Positions 27,935-37,438 are shown, counted from the stretch's first letter. The stretch: DNA of 64,000 nt from Deltaproteobacteria bacterium (GCA_016709225.1 JADJEE010000012.1:2089501-2153500), one strand, 5' to 3'. Numbers and translations: made by a program. Notes: generated from the sequence alone by a model not told the origin.

Positions 27935-28612
27935 GTGCCCGACCGCACCCGTGAGCTCCTCGTCGGACCCGCCCCTGATCGCCCGCGCACGAGCACCGGT
28001 GAGATCCTGCAGGTACCCGCGGGCTGGGAGCTGCTGCCGCCCGGCGATGCCGGCCTCACGCGGCGCGTGAAGGCGGCAGGTCCGACATGGACGATCCGCG
28101 AACCCAAGGGTCGCAAGATGTTCTCGCGCGGACTGTGGGCCCCGCGCGAGACCATCGCCCGCGAGCGCGCCAAGCTCGATGAGGAGCGCGCCGATCCACG
28201 TTGGGCGCAGCGCCTCGAGGCCGATCGCCGCCGTCGTGACGCCGCGCAATCGGAGTACGTCGAGACCTTCTTCGCGGCGGTCTATCGATTCCTCGCCTTT
28301 GCCGACCGCCACCGCGAGCTCGCCGCGTTGGTCGCCAAGGCGATCACCGATCACGCGGTGCCGGTCGGCAGCGGCACCGTCGCGCGCACGCAGCGGATCC
28401 CGATCGAGCGCCGCGCCGAGGCAGCGACCATCGCATGGCTGCGGCACCAGACCACCGCCTATGACAGCATGTCGATCCCGCGGGTCCGTGGCATGCGACG
28501 CGAGGTCCGGCGCCTGCTCGCCGAGCAATCGCGACGCGTGCTCGGTCGCTATCGCAGCAGCGAAGCGGTCGACGAGGCCACATGCGTGCTGCGACGCGCC
28601 TTGCGAGCGTGA
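27935..28612 (+). CDS. DUF2293-domain protein
   Basis: A 225-residue soluble protein. The C-terminal half (HRELAALVAKAITDHAVPVG; RRAEAATIAWLRHQTTAYD; RGMRREVRRLLAEQSRRVL) matches the DUF2293 pattern, an Arg/His-rich helical domain of unknown role found in bacteria and fungi. The N-terminus is Pro/Arg-rich and variable. The start is GTG 27935, 43 bp after the PepSY-like gene, so the two may share a transcript. The basic composition (about 20% Arg) would allow nucleic-acid binding, which is only inference. Confidence 0.7.
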   Translation: MPDRTRELLVGPAPDRPRTSTGEILQVPAGWELLPPGDAGLTRRVKAAGPTWTIREPKGRKMFSRGLWAPRETIARERAKLDEERADPRWAQRLEADRRRRDAAQSEYVETFFAAVYRFLAFADRHRELAALVAKAITDHAVPVGSGTVARTQRIPIERRAEAATIAWLRHQTTAYDSMSIPRVRGMRREVRRLLAEQSRRVLGRYRSSEAVDEATCVLRRALRA

Positions 28613-28627
28613 CACGCGGACGCAGAG

Positions 28628-30004
28628 CTACCCGACCGGTGGCGGAGGCGGCGGCGGCTTGTCGTGGCACACGCTGATCTCGAGGATCATGTACAGCAAG
28701 ATGAGCTCCTGCGGATTCAACCCGGGGTGGGCGACGCTGGAGTTCTCGAAGGTGCTGTACATCATGCGGCCGCAGCCCCACTGACCGCTGATCGCCATGG
28801 GGCGGATCTTCGTCGGGTCGCTGCAGCTCGTGCACGGGCCCTCGACCCAGGTGTGGTGGCCGACGTCGACGTCCATGCCATCCTCGTCTTGCACGATGAT
28901 CGGCGTGGTCGACTCGATGCCAGAGTAGTTGAGCTGCAGCTCGACGCTCGGCAGCGCGTTCAGTGTCGGGTTGCCGCCGCCGATGTCCTTCAAGCCAGGC
29001 GGCAGCGCCTGCAGCCACGCGAGCAGCTCGTCATCGACCACGCTGCCGTTCACGTCGTAGGCGGGCTGGATGTCCGGCATCCCCGGCGAGTGGAACTCCT
29101 GGTAGTCGGGGAACGGGGCCTCGATGTACTCGTTCGAGTGATCGGTGGCGTACCACTTGCCGCCGCCGGCCACGTAGTCGCGGATGTTCTGCGCGCGGAG
29201 GATCGGCACCGACGGCGCGCCCAGCCAGAACTTCGTCGCCGCGCAGGGCACGAAGATGATGTGGTACTGGCTCATGCCGATGAAGTCGTCCATGAACGCG
29301 CCCTGATCGGAATCCGAGATCAACGTGAACTGCTGCGTGCCGGGCACGAGCTCGCCGTTGGCGGACACCTCGCCGAGCCCGAACTTCGCGAGCACGTTGA
29401 ACACGCGATCGGGATCGGTCTCGTACACCGCGATCTTGGGGATCCACATGCCCGCCGCGGGGTTCCATTCGCCGGGTAGGCTGCTCTGCTCGGCCGGCAC
29501 CGGGTTGCCGCCCTCGACGACGTCGAAGTCGACGACGCGGAGGAACTCGCCCTTCTGCACCACCAGCTGCTGGCCGGGGCCCGCGGTCGCCGGCAGCGAG
29601 AAGCTGCCGTCGGGCTCGGTGAGCACGAACGGCGTGTCGCACGAGAGCTCGACGCACGACGAGCAGTAGACCTTGTCGGGCACCGGCTCGACCTCGTCGT
29701 CGGTGAGGTAGACCAGCGCGCCGCTGATCGGGATCTGCATGTTGGGCGCGTAGACCGTGCCCGTGAGCGTCGCGTTGGACCCGGGCAAGGGCGGGCAATC
29801 GTTGCCGCCCTCCTCGCCACCGCCGGTCACACCCCCCTCGCCGATGTCGAAGCGCTCGCCGGTGTCCACCCCGATCGGGCCCGTGCTCGGGCTGCTCCCC
29901 GCGGTGTTGGCCGTGACGCTGACCTCGACGGGATCCTCGCGCACCGTGGTCCCACACGCCCCAAGCGACAGGGACACGACCGACAGCAGTGGCACGGCGC
30001 GCAT
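28628..30004 (-). CDS. Lipoprotein with carboxypeptidase-regulatory-like and GATase-like regions
   Basis: A 458-residue predicted lipoprotein (MRAVPLLSVVSLSLGAC). Residues about 70-175 look like a CarboxypepD-regulatory beta-sandwich (GTVYAPNMQIPISGALVYLT ... TEPDGSFSLPATAGPGQQLV). Residues about 230-400 resemble the flavodoxin-like fold of ThuA/GATase1 proteins (YHIIFVPCAATKFW, RAQNIRDYVAGGGKWYATDH), without an obvious catalytic triad. The C-terminus ends with a polyproline run. Two CxxC pairs (CSSC; CTSC) may form disulfides. It is convergent with the DUF2293 gene, with only 15 bp between the stops. Confidence 0.7.
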   Translation of the reverse strand: MRAVPLLSVVSLSLGACGTTVREDPVEVSVTANTAGSSPSTGPIGVDTGERFDIGEGGVTGGGEEGGNDCPPLPGSNATLTGTVYAPNMQIPISGALVYLTDDEVEPVPDKVYCSSCVELSCDTPFVLTEPDGSFSLPATAGPGQQLVVQKGEFLRVVDFDVVEGGNPVPAEQSSLPGEWNPAAGMWIPKIAVYETDPDRVFNVLAKFGLGEVSANGELVPGTQQFTLISDSDQGAFMDDFIGMSQYHIIFVPCAATKFWLGAPSVPILRAQNIRDYVAGGGKWYATDHSNEYIEAPFPDYQEFHSPGMPDIQPAYDVNGSVVDDELLAWLQALPPGLKDIGGGNPTLNALPSVELQLNYSGIESTTPIIVQDEDGMDVDVGHHTWVEGPCTSCSDPTKIRPMAISGQWGCGRMMYSTFENSSVAHPGLNPQELILLYMILEISVCHDKPPPPPPPVG

Positions 30005-30149
30005 GGTGCCGGCCACGTTACCCCAGGGCGCCCCGCGGTTCCTGATCCGGCTAGGATTTCGTGTGGCGCTGGATGGGCTGAGGTGGTCAGGGACGCCGCG
30101 TCGGCGCGCAGGTTCGCGCGGCCGAGCGCGGCGGCCCACCCGCTGCGCG

Positions 30150-31460
30150 TCATAGACACGCGCAGAGGTTGATCGCGCCCGGCGACACACCGTAGGGACC
30201 CGCGTCGCAGTGGCTGATCGCGACCTTCGGGCCCCGCGAGTGCGCACAGACCGAGGCCGGACACACGCCGAACGGAACATACACGCCACACGTGTCGAGC
30301 GGGAGCAGCTCGATGACGTCCTTCACCACGCCGGCGCCACCGATGAGTCCGCCGAGGCCACCGTCAGGGCGGGGCGCCTTCTTCGCTTCGGCAGCGATGG
30401 TGGTCGCGAGCATCTGCATCGGTTCGGTCGTGCCGCGGCCCACGAACGCGTGGCTGCCGTCGTCGCCGCGAAACCACACGTCGCCGCAGACGGTCCGCAT
30501 GTCGCCGCCGTCGAGTTCGTCGAGCAGCGATGCCGCGCCGAGGTTGAAGCGGTCGGCGGTCGTGAAGCTCGCGCCCGCGAAATCGATGGCAACGGTGAGG
30601 CCACCGGTGCTGTCGAGGGTTGCCGCTTCGTCGGCCGCGAGCCGTACACCGATGCGGAACTCGGGCAGCTCCTGCAGCGGGAACGCAACGGAGTACAGGT
30701 TCTCCGCGGGGTCGAAGTCGCCGGGCGTCACGACGATCTCCACCGCCGTCGTGCCCTCCAGCACGTCGACGATCGATGGCGTCCGCTCCTCGATCGGCGA
30801 TGCCGTCATCGTGCCGAGCGCACCAGGACGCAGGACCCAGCTCGCCTCACCCGCATCGGCATACGGCAGTGCCGACTCGTAGTTGCCCGCCGTGTAGGCA
30901 GCGACCAGGTCGCTGCTGTCGACATCGCCATCCCCATCGAAGTCGCCCTCGGCCCAGCCGACCTCGCCATCGACGTCGGGCGACTCGTAGTGCCCAGACT
31001 CGAACATCGCGACGAGATCGTCCGACCCGAAGCGACCATCGCAGTTCGCATCGCCCGGCTGCGGTCGCAGCAGCGTGATCTCTGCATCGACGGAGCCAGA
31101 CACCGTCACGGTGTGGTAGCCCGGCGCGACGCCGGCGTCGGGCAGGATGAGCGCGACGAAGCGCCCCGACCCGCTGGGCGCGAGCTCGAGCGGGAAGCCG
31201 TCGAGCGTCGCATCGAGCGCGAAGACGCCCGCCGTCTCCTCGACCGAGCCATCGAAGCCGACCGCCAGGATTGCGCCCTCCCCATGCGGGGTCCAGCAGT
31301 GCGGCGCGGCGAGGCGGCCGTCGAGCACGGCCGCCCAGGTCGCCGCAGGCGTCTGCGCCCGCGTGGGGTTCTCGAGCTCCAGGGCTGCGCGGGGACTCTC
31401 GTTGTCCGCGCAAGCAACGAGGACGAGCAAGGTCATGAGGTGATGTCGACACATGTTCAT
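30150..31460 (-). CDS. Lipoprotein with dockerin-type EF-hand repeats
   Basis: A 436-residue predicted lipoprotein (MNMCRHHLMTLLVLVAC, lipobox VLVAC). Near residues 135-185 two calcium-binding loops appear in tandem: GDANCDGRFGSDDLVAMFE and GDFDGDGDVDSSDLVAAYT. The D-x-N/D-x-D spacing and the SDDLV helix are those of type I dockerin-like modules. In free-living non-cellulolytic bacteria these are often surface modules of unknown partner. The remaining regions look like beta-sandwich domains. GGAAG lies four bases before the first ATG. It is divergent from the kinase-sigma operon, with 101 bp between starts, so the two may be co-regulated. Confidence 0.75.
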   Translation of the reverse strand: MNMCRHHLMTLLVLVACADNESPRAALELENPTRAQTPAATWAAVLDGRLAAPHCWTPHGEGAILAVGFDGSVEETAGVFALDATLDGFPLELAPSGSGRFVALILPDAGVAPGYHTVTVSGSVDAEITLLRPQPGDANCDGRFGSDDLVAMFESGHYESPDVDGEVGWAEGDFDGDGDVDSSDLVAAYTAGNYESALPYADAGEASWVLRPGALGTMTASPIEERTPSIVDVLEGTTAVEIVVTPGDFDPAENLYSVAFPLQELPEFRIGVRLAADEAATLDSTGGLTVAIDFAGASFTTADRFNLGAASLLDELDGGDMRTVCGDVWFRGDDGSHAFVGRGTTEPMQMLATTIAAEAKKAPRPDGGLGGLIGGAGVVKDVIELLPLDTCGVYVPFGVCPASVCAHSRGPKVAISHCDAGPYGVSPGAINLCACL

Positions 31461-31561
31461 TTGCTTCCACCATCCGCGGCCGCCGGCCGCCATCGGGTTC
31501 GCAGATGGATTGCCGGTCGAGTCGAAACGGATGCATGATTTCGTGTGGTCGGGTGGGTGGC

Positions 31562-34111
31562 ATGACGGGTGGTGATGGCGACGACGCGGCGTTCGGCCGT
31601 GCGCTGGGAGACGTGCGGCAACTCGAGCTCGCGGACGAAGCGACCGTGCGCGCCGAGCTGTTCGCGCGGATGGGCATCGCTCCGATCGCCCCGCGCCTCG
31701 GAGGTCGCTACACACTCGGTCGTCGCCTCGGAAGCGGCGGTTCTGGGGCGGTCTACGCCGCGCGTGACGACAAGCTCGGTCGCGACGTCGCCATCAAGCT
31801 CGTGCGCGTCGGCGGCCTCGATGGCTTCGATGACTCGGCCTCCGAGGGTCGACTACGCCGCGAGGCGAGAGCCATCGCGCGTCTCGCCCATCCGAACATC
31901 GTCGCGGTGTTCGATCTCGGTCGCTACGACTTCGGCGAGCTCGGCTACGAGCTCGCCGACGCTCCGGCGCGCGGCCTGTACCTCGTCATGGAGCTCGTCG
32001 ACGGTGGTGACCTCGCCGGGTGGGCGGCCTCGGGGGCGAGCTTCGCCGCGCGCATCGAAGTCTTGATCGGCGTCGCCCGCGGTCTGCACGCAGCTCACGG
32101 CGCGGGCCTGGTCCACCGCGACGTCAAGCCGGCGAACGTCATCATCGCCCGCGACGGGACGCCGAAGCTCGCGGACTTCGGTCTCGCGCGCCCCCCGGCG
32201 GAGACGACCCGAGATGCCGGGTCAGCGGACGATGACGAGGCGCCGCGCGACGACGTGACGGCACACGGCACGGTCGTCGGAACGCTGCCGTACATGGCGC
32301 CCGAGCAGTTCGGCGGCAGCTCGAGCGCCGCAAGCGATCAGTACGCGTTCTGCGTCACGGCGGTGGAAATCCTGCTGGGTGAACGGCCGTTCGTCGGTGA
32401 CGCGAGCGAACAACTCGCGGCGAAGCGCGCTGGCCGAGCCCCCGCGCTCGAGCGACTGCCGCCGCGACTGCGCGCTGCGCTGCAACGCGGCCTGTGCACG
32501 GATCCCGCGGATCGATTTGGGTCGATGCTCGAGCTGAGCGAAGCGCTCGCCCCGGCGCCACAACGGCGCTTCGCACTCGTCGGCGCCGCGGCGCTCCTCG
32601 GCATCGCACTCGCAGGGTGGATCGCCACCCCCGACGACGCCTGTGCACCGCTCGCGCGGGCCGCCAGTGCGGTCGAGCGCATGCCGTCGGCGGCCGCACT
32701 CGCCGCGACACTCGAAGACGAGGCATCGCGCCTTCGCGCCACACATGCGGCCTGCCTCACCCTCGACGACCCGGACACGCGCGCGTGCATGGGCCAGCGT
32801 GGTCGTCAGCACGAGCGCCTGCTCGCGAGTCTCGGCGACATCGATGCCCCTGCGATGCTCCGAGCGTTCCACGCGCTACCCCCCGCCGACGAGTGTGTCG
32901 CGCTGCGTGCGGTCGCGTCGGCACCGCCCGAAGCGCTCCGCGACGGTGTCGATGCCGTGCACGAGTTCGTCGTCACCGCACGAGCACTCGCCGACGCAGG
33001 CGAGCTCGAATCTGCAGCGGTCCAGGCGGGTCACGCCATCGCGACCGCACGGCGCCTCGACTGGCCGCCGGCGCTCGTCGAGGCCAGCATCGTGCACGCG
33101 CACGTCGAGTTCGGCCTCGGCCGGGTCGACGCCGCAGAGATCGAGCTCGTCGACGCCTACTGGTCGGCGGTCGAGCTCGGCAATCTGCCGGAGACCGAGC
33201 GCGCGGCTGAGCATCTCGCCCACCTGCACGGCCGTCCTGGAGGCGACCGCGGCGAGGCGGAGCGCTGGGAGAAGCGCGCGAATGCCTCGCTCGACGGCAT
33301 GGGCCGACCACCGTTCGTCGAGGCTCGCCTCGCCGCGATCCGCGGTGCGAACCGCAACGCGTGGCACGACGAGCCGGCAGCCATCGTCGAGTTCCGCCAC
33401 GCGCTCGCACTGCTCGAAGCGCAGGGTCTCGACTACCGTCGACAGATCGCGACCCTGTCGAGCAACCTCGGCGAGATGCTCACACGGACTGGCCAGCACG
33501 CCGAGGCGGAGCGCATGCTGCTGCGTGCGATCGAGCTCGGCGACCCGGAGGGCATCGCATCGGTTCCCGCCCTGATGCACCTCTCGACCCTGCGACGATC
33601 GCAACAACGCCTCGACGAGGCCGACGCGCTGATCCGCGACGCGATTGCGCGGCTCGACACGGCGGCACCTGCCGGCCATCCATGGCGCGGGCAGATCTTC
33701 AACAACCTCGGGGTCATCGCAACACTGCGGCCGGACTTTGCGTCCGCGGCCGACGCGTTCGCGACCGCGGTGCGATCGCACGAGCAGCTCGGCCTGCGCG
33801 ACGCAGCGTGGGCGGGGTACCACAAGAACTGGGCCACCGCGGCGGCGCGCATGCACGAGTGGAGCACGGCGATCGAGCACTTCGAGATTGCGCTCGCGGT
33901 GCTCACGAGCGCCGACCCTCGCCGCGACCAAGCGCTCGTCGGCCTCGCCGAAGCCAACCTCGAACTCGGTGACGTCTCGGCCGCCGCGACCCGCCTGCGC
34001 GAGGTCGACCCGTCCCTGCTGGCCCGCGATGCGAGCATGGTGGCCGAAGTCGACGCGCTGCGCGCTCGCATCACCGCCGCCGAGGCCGAGCGGATAGGAT
34101 CCCCCGAGTGA
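31562..34111 (+). CDS. Ser/Thr protein kinase with TPR region, paired with ECF sigma
   Basis: An 849-residue Hanks kinase. Kinase signatures: RLGSGGSGAVYAARD (G-loop, residue 60), VAIKLVRV, HRDVKPANVII (residue 187), DFGLARPP and MAPEQFGG. A transmembrane helix follows (FALVGAAALLGIALAGWI, near residue 340). The C-terminal 480 residues are helical with TPR-like repeats (NLGEMLTRTGQHAEAERMLL; NNLGVIATLRPDFASAADAF), probably periplasmic. The gene ends in GTGA, overlapping the sigma-factor gene by 4 bp. In planctomycetes and myxobacteria such kinase-ECF pairs occur, and the kinase is proposed to switch the sigma factor by phosphorylation. The ATG at 31562 was chosen over 31505 because conserved sequence starts after it. 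Confidence 0.92.
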   Translation: MTGGDGDDAAFGRALGDVRQLELADEATVRAELFARMGIAPIAPRLGGRYTLGRRLGSGGSGAVYAARDDKLGRDVAIKLVRVGGLDGFDDSASEGRLRREARAIARLAHPNIVAVFDLGRYDFGELGYELADAPARGLYLVMELVDGGDLAGWAASGASFAARIEVLIGVARGLHAAHGAGLVHRDVKPANVIIARDGTPKLADFGLARPPAETTRDAGSADDDEAPRDDVTAHGTVVGTLPYMAPEQFGGSSSAASDQYAFCVTAVEILLGERPFVGDASEQLAAKRAGRAPALERLPPRLRAALQRGLCTDPADRFGSMLELSEALAPAPQRRFALVGAAALLGIALAGWIATPDDACAPLARAASAVERMPSAAALAATLEDEASRLRATHAACLTLDDPDTRACMGQRGRQHERLLASLGDIDAPAMLRAFHALPPADECVALRAVASAPPEALRDGVDAVHEFVVTARALADAGELESAAVQAGHAIATARRLDWPPALVEASIVHAHVEFGLGRVDAAEIELVDAYWSAVELGNLPETERAAEHLAHLHGRPGGDRGEAERWEKRANASLDGMGRPPFVEARLAAIRGANRNAWHDEPAAIVEFRHALALLEAQGLDYRRQIATLSSNLGEMLTRTGQHAEAERMLLRAIELGDPEGIASVPALMHLSTLRRSQQRLDEADALIRDAIARLDTAAPAGHPWRGQIFNNLGVIATLRPDFASAADAFATAVRSHEQLGLRDAAWAGYHKNWATAAARMHEWSTAIEHFEIALAVLTSADPRRDQALVGLAEANLELGDVSAAATRLREVDPSLLARDASMVAEVDALRARITAAEAERIGSPE

Positions 34112-34719
34112 CGGAGATCGGTGACGAAGCGCTGCTCGCGGCATGGCAGGCCGGCGACAAGGCTGCCGGCGACGTGCTCGTGCGACGCTACTTCTCGCTG
34201 CTGTTCCGATTCCTCAAGCCGCGTGTCGCCGAGCACACGGCCGACCTCGCGCAGCGCACGTTTCTCGCCATCTCGCAGTCACACGAGCGGATCCCTGCGG
34301 GCGTCAGCTTTCGCGCCTGGCTCCTGGGGGTCGCGCGCAACCAACTGCTCGCGTTCGGGCGCGCGAGCGCAAGGCGCTCTCTCGTGGTCGGCGGCGCGCC
34401 GATCTCGGGGGTCGCAGGCGACGCGACGCCCAGCGAAGTCGTCGCGCACCGCGAGGAGCAGCGCGTCTTGCTTCGCGGACTGCGAACCCTCCCGATCGAG
34501 ATGCAGCTCGTGATCGAGCTCTTCTACTGGGAGAACATGTCGCGGGAGGAGATCGCGGCGGTGCTCGGCGTCGAGACCAATACCGTCAAGTCGCGACTGC
34601 AGCGCGCCAAGGATCGCCTGCGCGAGCTGCTCCCGCGGCTCGATCCCGTGACCGGCAGCGTGACGGCGGCCGATCTGGAGCGCTGGGCGCAGTCACTGCG
34701 TCCGCCGGATTCGGCCTGA
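34108..34719 (+). CDS. ECF-type RNA polymerase sigma factor
   Basis: A 203-residue sigma factor with region 2 (LLAAWQAGDKAAGDVLVRRY ... FRAWLLGVARNQLLAF, residues 8-85) and region 4 (LPIEMQLVIELFYWENMSRE, then IAAVLGVETNTVKSRLQRAK, residues 125-175). It starts with a GTG inside the stop of the kinase gene, so translation is coupled to it. No anti-sigma gene is adjacent, which fits control by the kinase instead. The likely targets include its own operon and the divergent dockerin-like lipoprotein. This is an inference from gene order; promoter motifs could not be confirmed. Confidence 0.9.
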   Translation: MTEIGDEALLAAWQAGDKAAGDVLVRRYFSLLFRFLKPRVAEHTADLAQRTFLAISQSHERIPAGVSFRAWLLGVARNQLLAFGRASARRSLVVGGAPISGVAGDATPSEVVAHREEQRVLLRGLRTLPIEMQLVIELFYWENMSREEIAAVLGVETNTVKSRLQRAKDRLRELLPRLDPVTGSVTAADLERWAQSLRPPDSA

Positions 34720-34884
34720 CGCGAGTCCGTCGACGCCGCGAACCACTGCGCCCCCGTTGCGAGTGTTCTCCTCCGGCCGCACCCGACGGTCGGGACACCG
34801 GTCGAACGATCGTCCGCTGCGCGCTACCGATCGATCACGCGACCTCGGGTTGCATGCCCCGCGTCGTCCGGCACCCTGTCCGCG

Positions 34885-36402
34885 TTGTCGAACGAGACCA
34901 CCGCGGTGCGCAGCCTCGTTCCCGCGCGGATGGACCGCCTGCCGTGGAGCGGGTTCCACTGGCGGGTCGTCATCGCGCTCGGCATCACATGGGTGCTCGA
35001 CGGCGTCGAGATCGGTCTCGCGAGCGCGATCGGTGACACGCTGCGCGACGAGCAGACGCTTGGCCTCGACGCCCAGACCATCGGCTTCAGCGCGGGGTTG
35101 TACCTCGCGGGTGAGGTCACCGGCGCACTGTACTTTGGTCGCAAGGCCGACGAGCTCGGCCGCCGGCGATTGTTCATCGTCACGCTCGCGCTCTACCTGC
35201 TCGCGAACGCACTGACGGCGCTGTCGTGGACGACGTGGTTCTTCGTCGCGACGCGCTTCTTCGCGGGCATGGGAATCGGCGGCGAGTATGCGGCGATCCA
35301 CAGTGCGATCGACGAGCTCACGCCCGCGAAGTACCGAGGCCGGGTCGACATCGCGATCGCCGGCACGTACTGGGGCGGCGCACTCCTGGCCGCGACGGCG
35401 CAGCTGCTGCTGCTCGATCCCGAGCTCATTCCGATCGACCTCGGCTGGCGCCTCGCGTTGCTGCTCGGTCCCGTGATCGGCCTCGCGATCTGGCCGCTGC
35501 GCAGGTTCATCCCCGAGAGCCCGCGCTGGCAGCTCACACACGGCTACGAACAGGAGGCCGAGGCCACCGTCGCGCGCATCGAGGCCGGCCTGCGCGACGC
35601 GGGCGTGCAGCTCGACGACGTCGATCCCGCGCACGCCATCGTGCTGCAGCGCCACGACCTCGGCCTCGTCGAGGTGGGCAGGATACTCGTGACGAAGTAC
35701 CTGCGACGGTTGTGGCTCGCCGCGACGCTGATGATCACGCAGTCGTTCCTCTACAACGCGATCTTCTTCACCTACGTGCTGATCCTGCGCGACTTCTACG
35801 ACGTGCCGAGCGCATCCGTCGGCTGGTACATCTTCGCGTTCGCCGGCGGGAATCTGCTGGGCCCGTTCGTGCTCGGGCCAGCGTTCGACACCATCGGGCG
35901 ACGCAAGATGATCGCGGCGACCTACTGCACGTCCGCGCTCTTGCTCGCGATCACGGCGTGGCTGTTCGGCCGAGGCATGCTCACGGCGCAATCCCAGACG
36001 GTGCTGTGGTGCGTGATCTTCTTCATCGCATCGGCCGCGGCATCGTCGGCCTATCTCACCGTGAGCGAGATCTTCCCCGTCGAGATCCGCGCGCAGTCGA
36101 TCGCACTCGTGTTCGCCGTCGCGCAGGGGGTCGGCGCCACGGCACCGGCGATCTTCGGGGCAATCATCGAGGCGGCAAAGGACCCCGCGACCGGTGCGGT
36201 CGTCTCACGTCTGCCGCTGGCGCTGGCGTACCTCGGCAGCGCGGCGATCATGGCCGGTGGTGGCGTGGTGGCGTGGCTGTTCGGCGTCGATGCCGAGCAG
36301 CGATCGCTCGAAGACATCGCGCCGCCGATCACCTCGGTCGCGGTGTCGCATGCGACAGCCGCCGATGCGCCGGCCGGTCCGCCTCCGCCCGGCACCGTCT
36401 GA
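34885..36402 (+). CDS. MFS transporter (sugar/metabolite porter type)
   Basis: A 505-residue transporter with 12 predicted helices. MFS signatures are visible: GRKADELGRRRLF in the loop between helices 2 and 3, GMGIGGEYAAIHSAIDELTP, RGRVDIAI, RRFIPESPRW after helix 6, and DTIGRRKM after helix 8. These fit the metabolite:H+ symporter / sugar porter group; the substrate is unknown. The TTG at 34885 gives MSNETTAVRSLVPARMDRLP. A GTG at 34906 and an ATG at 34930 are alternatives, but the ARMD stretch aligns with conserved family sequence, so a start upstream of it is likely. The last 40 residues are a disordered Ala/Pro tail. It is separated from the sigma gene by 165 bp. Confidence 0.88.
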   Translation: MSNETTAVRSLVPARMDRLPWSGFHWRVVIALGITWVLDGVEIGLASAIGDTLRDEQTLGLDAQTIGFSAGLYLAGEVTGALYFGRKADELGRRRLFIVTLALYLLANALTALSWTTWFFVATRFFAGMGIGGEYAAIHSAIDELTPAKYRGRVDIAIAGTYWGGALLAATAQLLLLDPELIPIDLGWRLALLLGPVIGLAIWPLRRFIPESPRWQLTHGYEQEAEATVARIEAGLRDAGVQLDDVDPAHAIVLQRHDLGLVEVGRILVTKYLRRLWLAATLMITQSFLYNAIFFTYVLILRDFYDVPSASVGWYIFAFAGGNLLGPFVLGPAFDTIGRRKMIAATYCTSALLLAITAWLFGRGMLTAQSQTVLWCVIFFIASAAASSAYLTVSEIFPVEIRAQSIALVFAVAQGVGATAPAIFGAIIEAAKDPATGAVVSRLPLALAYLGSAAIMAGGGVVAWLFGVDAEQRSLEDIAPPITSVAVSHATAADAPAGPPPPGTV

Positions 36403-36431
36403 TCGCCCGCATCCGGGGTGGCGCGATGCCC

Positions 36432-37418
36432 TCAGCGTGGGCGATCGTGTCGATGCACCCGGTGCGGCCGATGCCGCCCCGGCGGCTGCGCGCTCGCTTC
36501 GGCGACCGCGTCCTCGGCGAGGAAGCGTTCGGCCACGTCGACGTGCTCGTCGAAGTACTGCTTCTCCTGCGGAGAGCAGAACGCGAAGGTCTTGCCTGCC
36601 AGCGTCGAGGTCAACGTGGGATCGGCGTCCATCCAGCACAGCGGGCACTTCGGTGCGGCCGAGCCGGCATCGGGCATGCGAGCGTACTCGCCGTTCGACG
36701 CAGCGTCGTGCCACCCCGGCCCTTGGTACTCCATGCCATCGGCGATCGAACGAGCGCTGGACTCTCCGAGATATCTTGCGACCACGCGGAGTGCGAGGTC
36801 GATCCCCGACGAGATTCCGCCGGACGATGCGAGGTTGCCCGACTCGGTGAAGCGCGCCCCCCGAAGCACGGAGACCGCTGGAAAGTCGCCTGCCAGGCGA
36901 AAGTAGCCCCCGTGATGCGCCGTCGTCGCCTTGCCGTCGAGCAGTCCCGCGCGGGCGAGCACGAAGGCACCGTTGCACACCGACATCGTGACGTCGGTCT
37001 CGGGTGAGACGGTGCGGAGCCACTCCAGCATGTCGGGCGTCTCGCCGGTCAACGCGGGGATCACGACGACCTTGGGTGGCGGCGCGTCGGCGAAGGTGTA
37101 GTCGGGGATCACCTGCATGCCGCCGAACACACGCACCGGATCGCGCGTCTGCGCGACGAAGTACGGCTCGAAGAGCGGATGTCCATCCTCCGTCCACGCC
37201 GCCGCGAAGACCTCGAGTGGCCCCGTGAAGTCGAGCACTTCGGCGTCGGGCCCGAGCACGATCGCCAGCGGCAACTCGCCGCCGGGCGGGACCGGCAGCG
37301 GCGAGGGGACCTGCGTGGCCGCTCGCGCGACCGGCTCGGCCGCCGCGTCGAGCGGTGCGTGGCGATCCGATGGGCCGCGCGCGCACGCGACGACAGCAAG
37401 TGTGAGCGCGAGCCTCAT
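36432..37418 (-). CDS. DJ-1/PfpI (GlxA-type) lipoprotein with C-terminal YHS-like Cys module
   Basis: A 328-residue protein with a lipoprotein-like N-terminus (MRLALTLAVVAC). The DJ-1/PfpI domain (about residues 48-225) has the strand LPLAIVLGPDAEVLDFTGP, the nucleophile elbow SVCNGAFVLARAGLLDGK and the following TTAHH. Relatives include isonitrile-hydratase-like and chaperone-like proteins. The tail CPLCWMDADP ... GKTFAFCSPQEKQYF (about 270-315) resembles a YHS/TRASH metal-binding module, although the second CxxxC half reads CSPQE. An envelope location for a DJ-1 fold with a metal module suggests copper or redox stress. The last residues are His/Arg/Pro-rich (RHRPHRVHRHDRPR), another possible metal site. 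It is convergent with the MFS gene, with 29 bp between. Confidence 0.75.
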   Translation of the reverse strand: MRLALTLAVVACARGPSDRHAPLDAAAEPVARAATQVPSPLPVPPGGELPLAIVLGPDAEVLDFTGPLEVFAAAWTEDGHPLFEPYFVAQTRDPVRVFGGMQVIPDYTFADAPPPKVVVIPALTGETPDMLEWLRTVSPETDVTMSVCNGAFVLARAGLLDGKATTAHHGGYFRLAGDFPAVSVLRGARFTESGNLASSGGISSGIDLALRVVARYLGESSARSIADGMEYQGPGWHDAASNGEYARMPDAGSAAPKCPLCWMDADPTLTSTLAGKTFAFCSPQEKQYFDEHVDVAERFLAEDAVAEASAQPPGRHRPHRVHRHDRPR

Positions 37419-37438
37419 TCGCCCACGCCAGACGTCGA

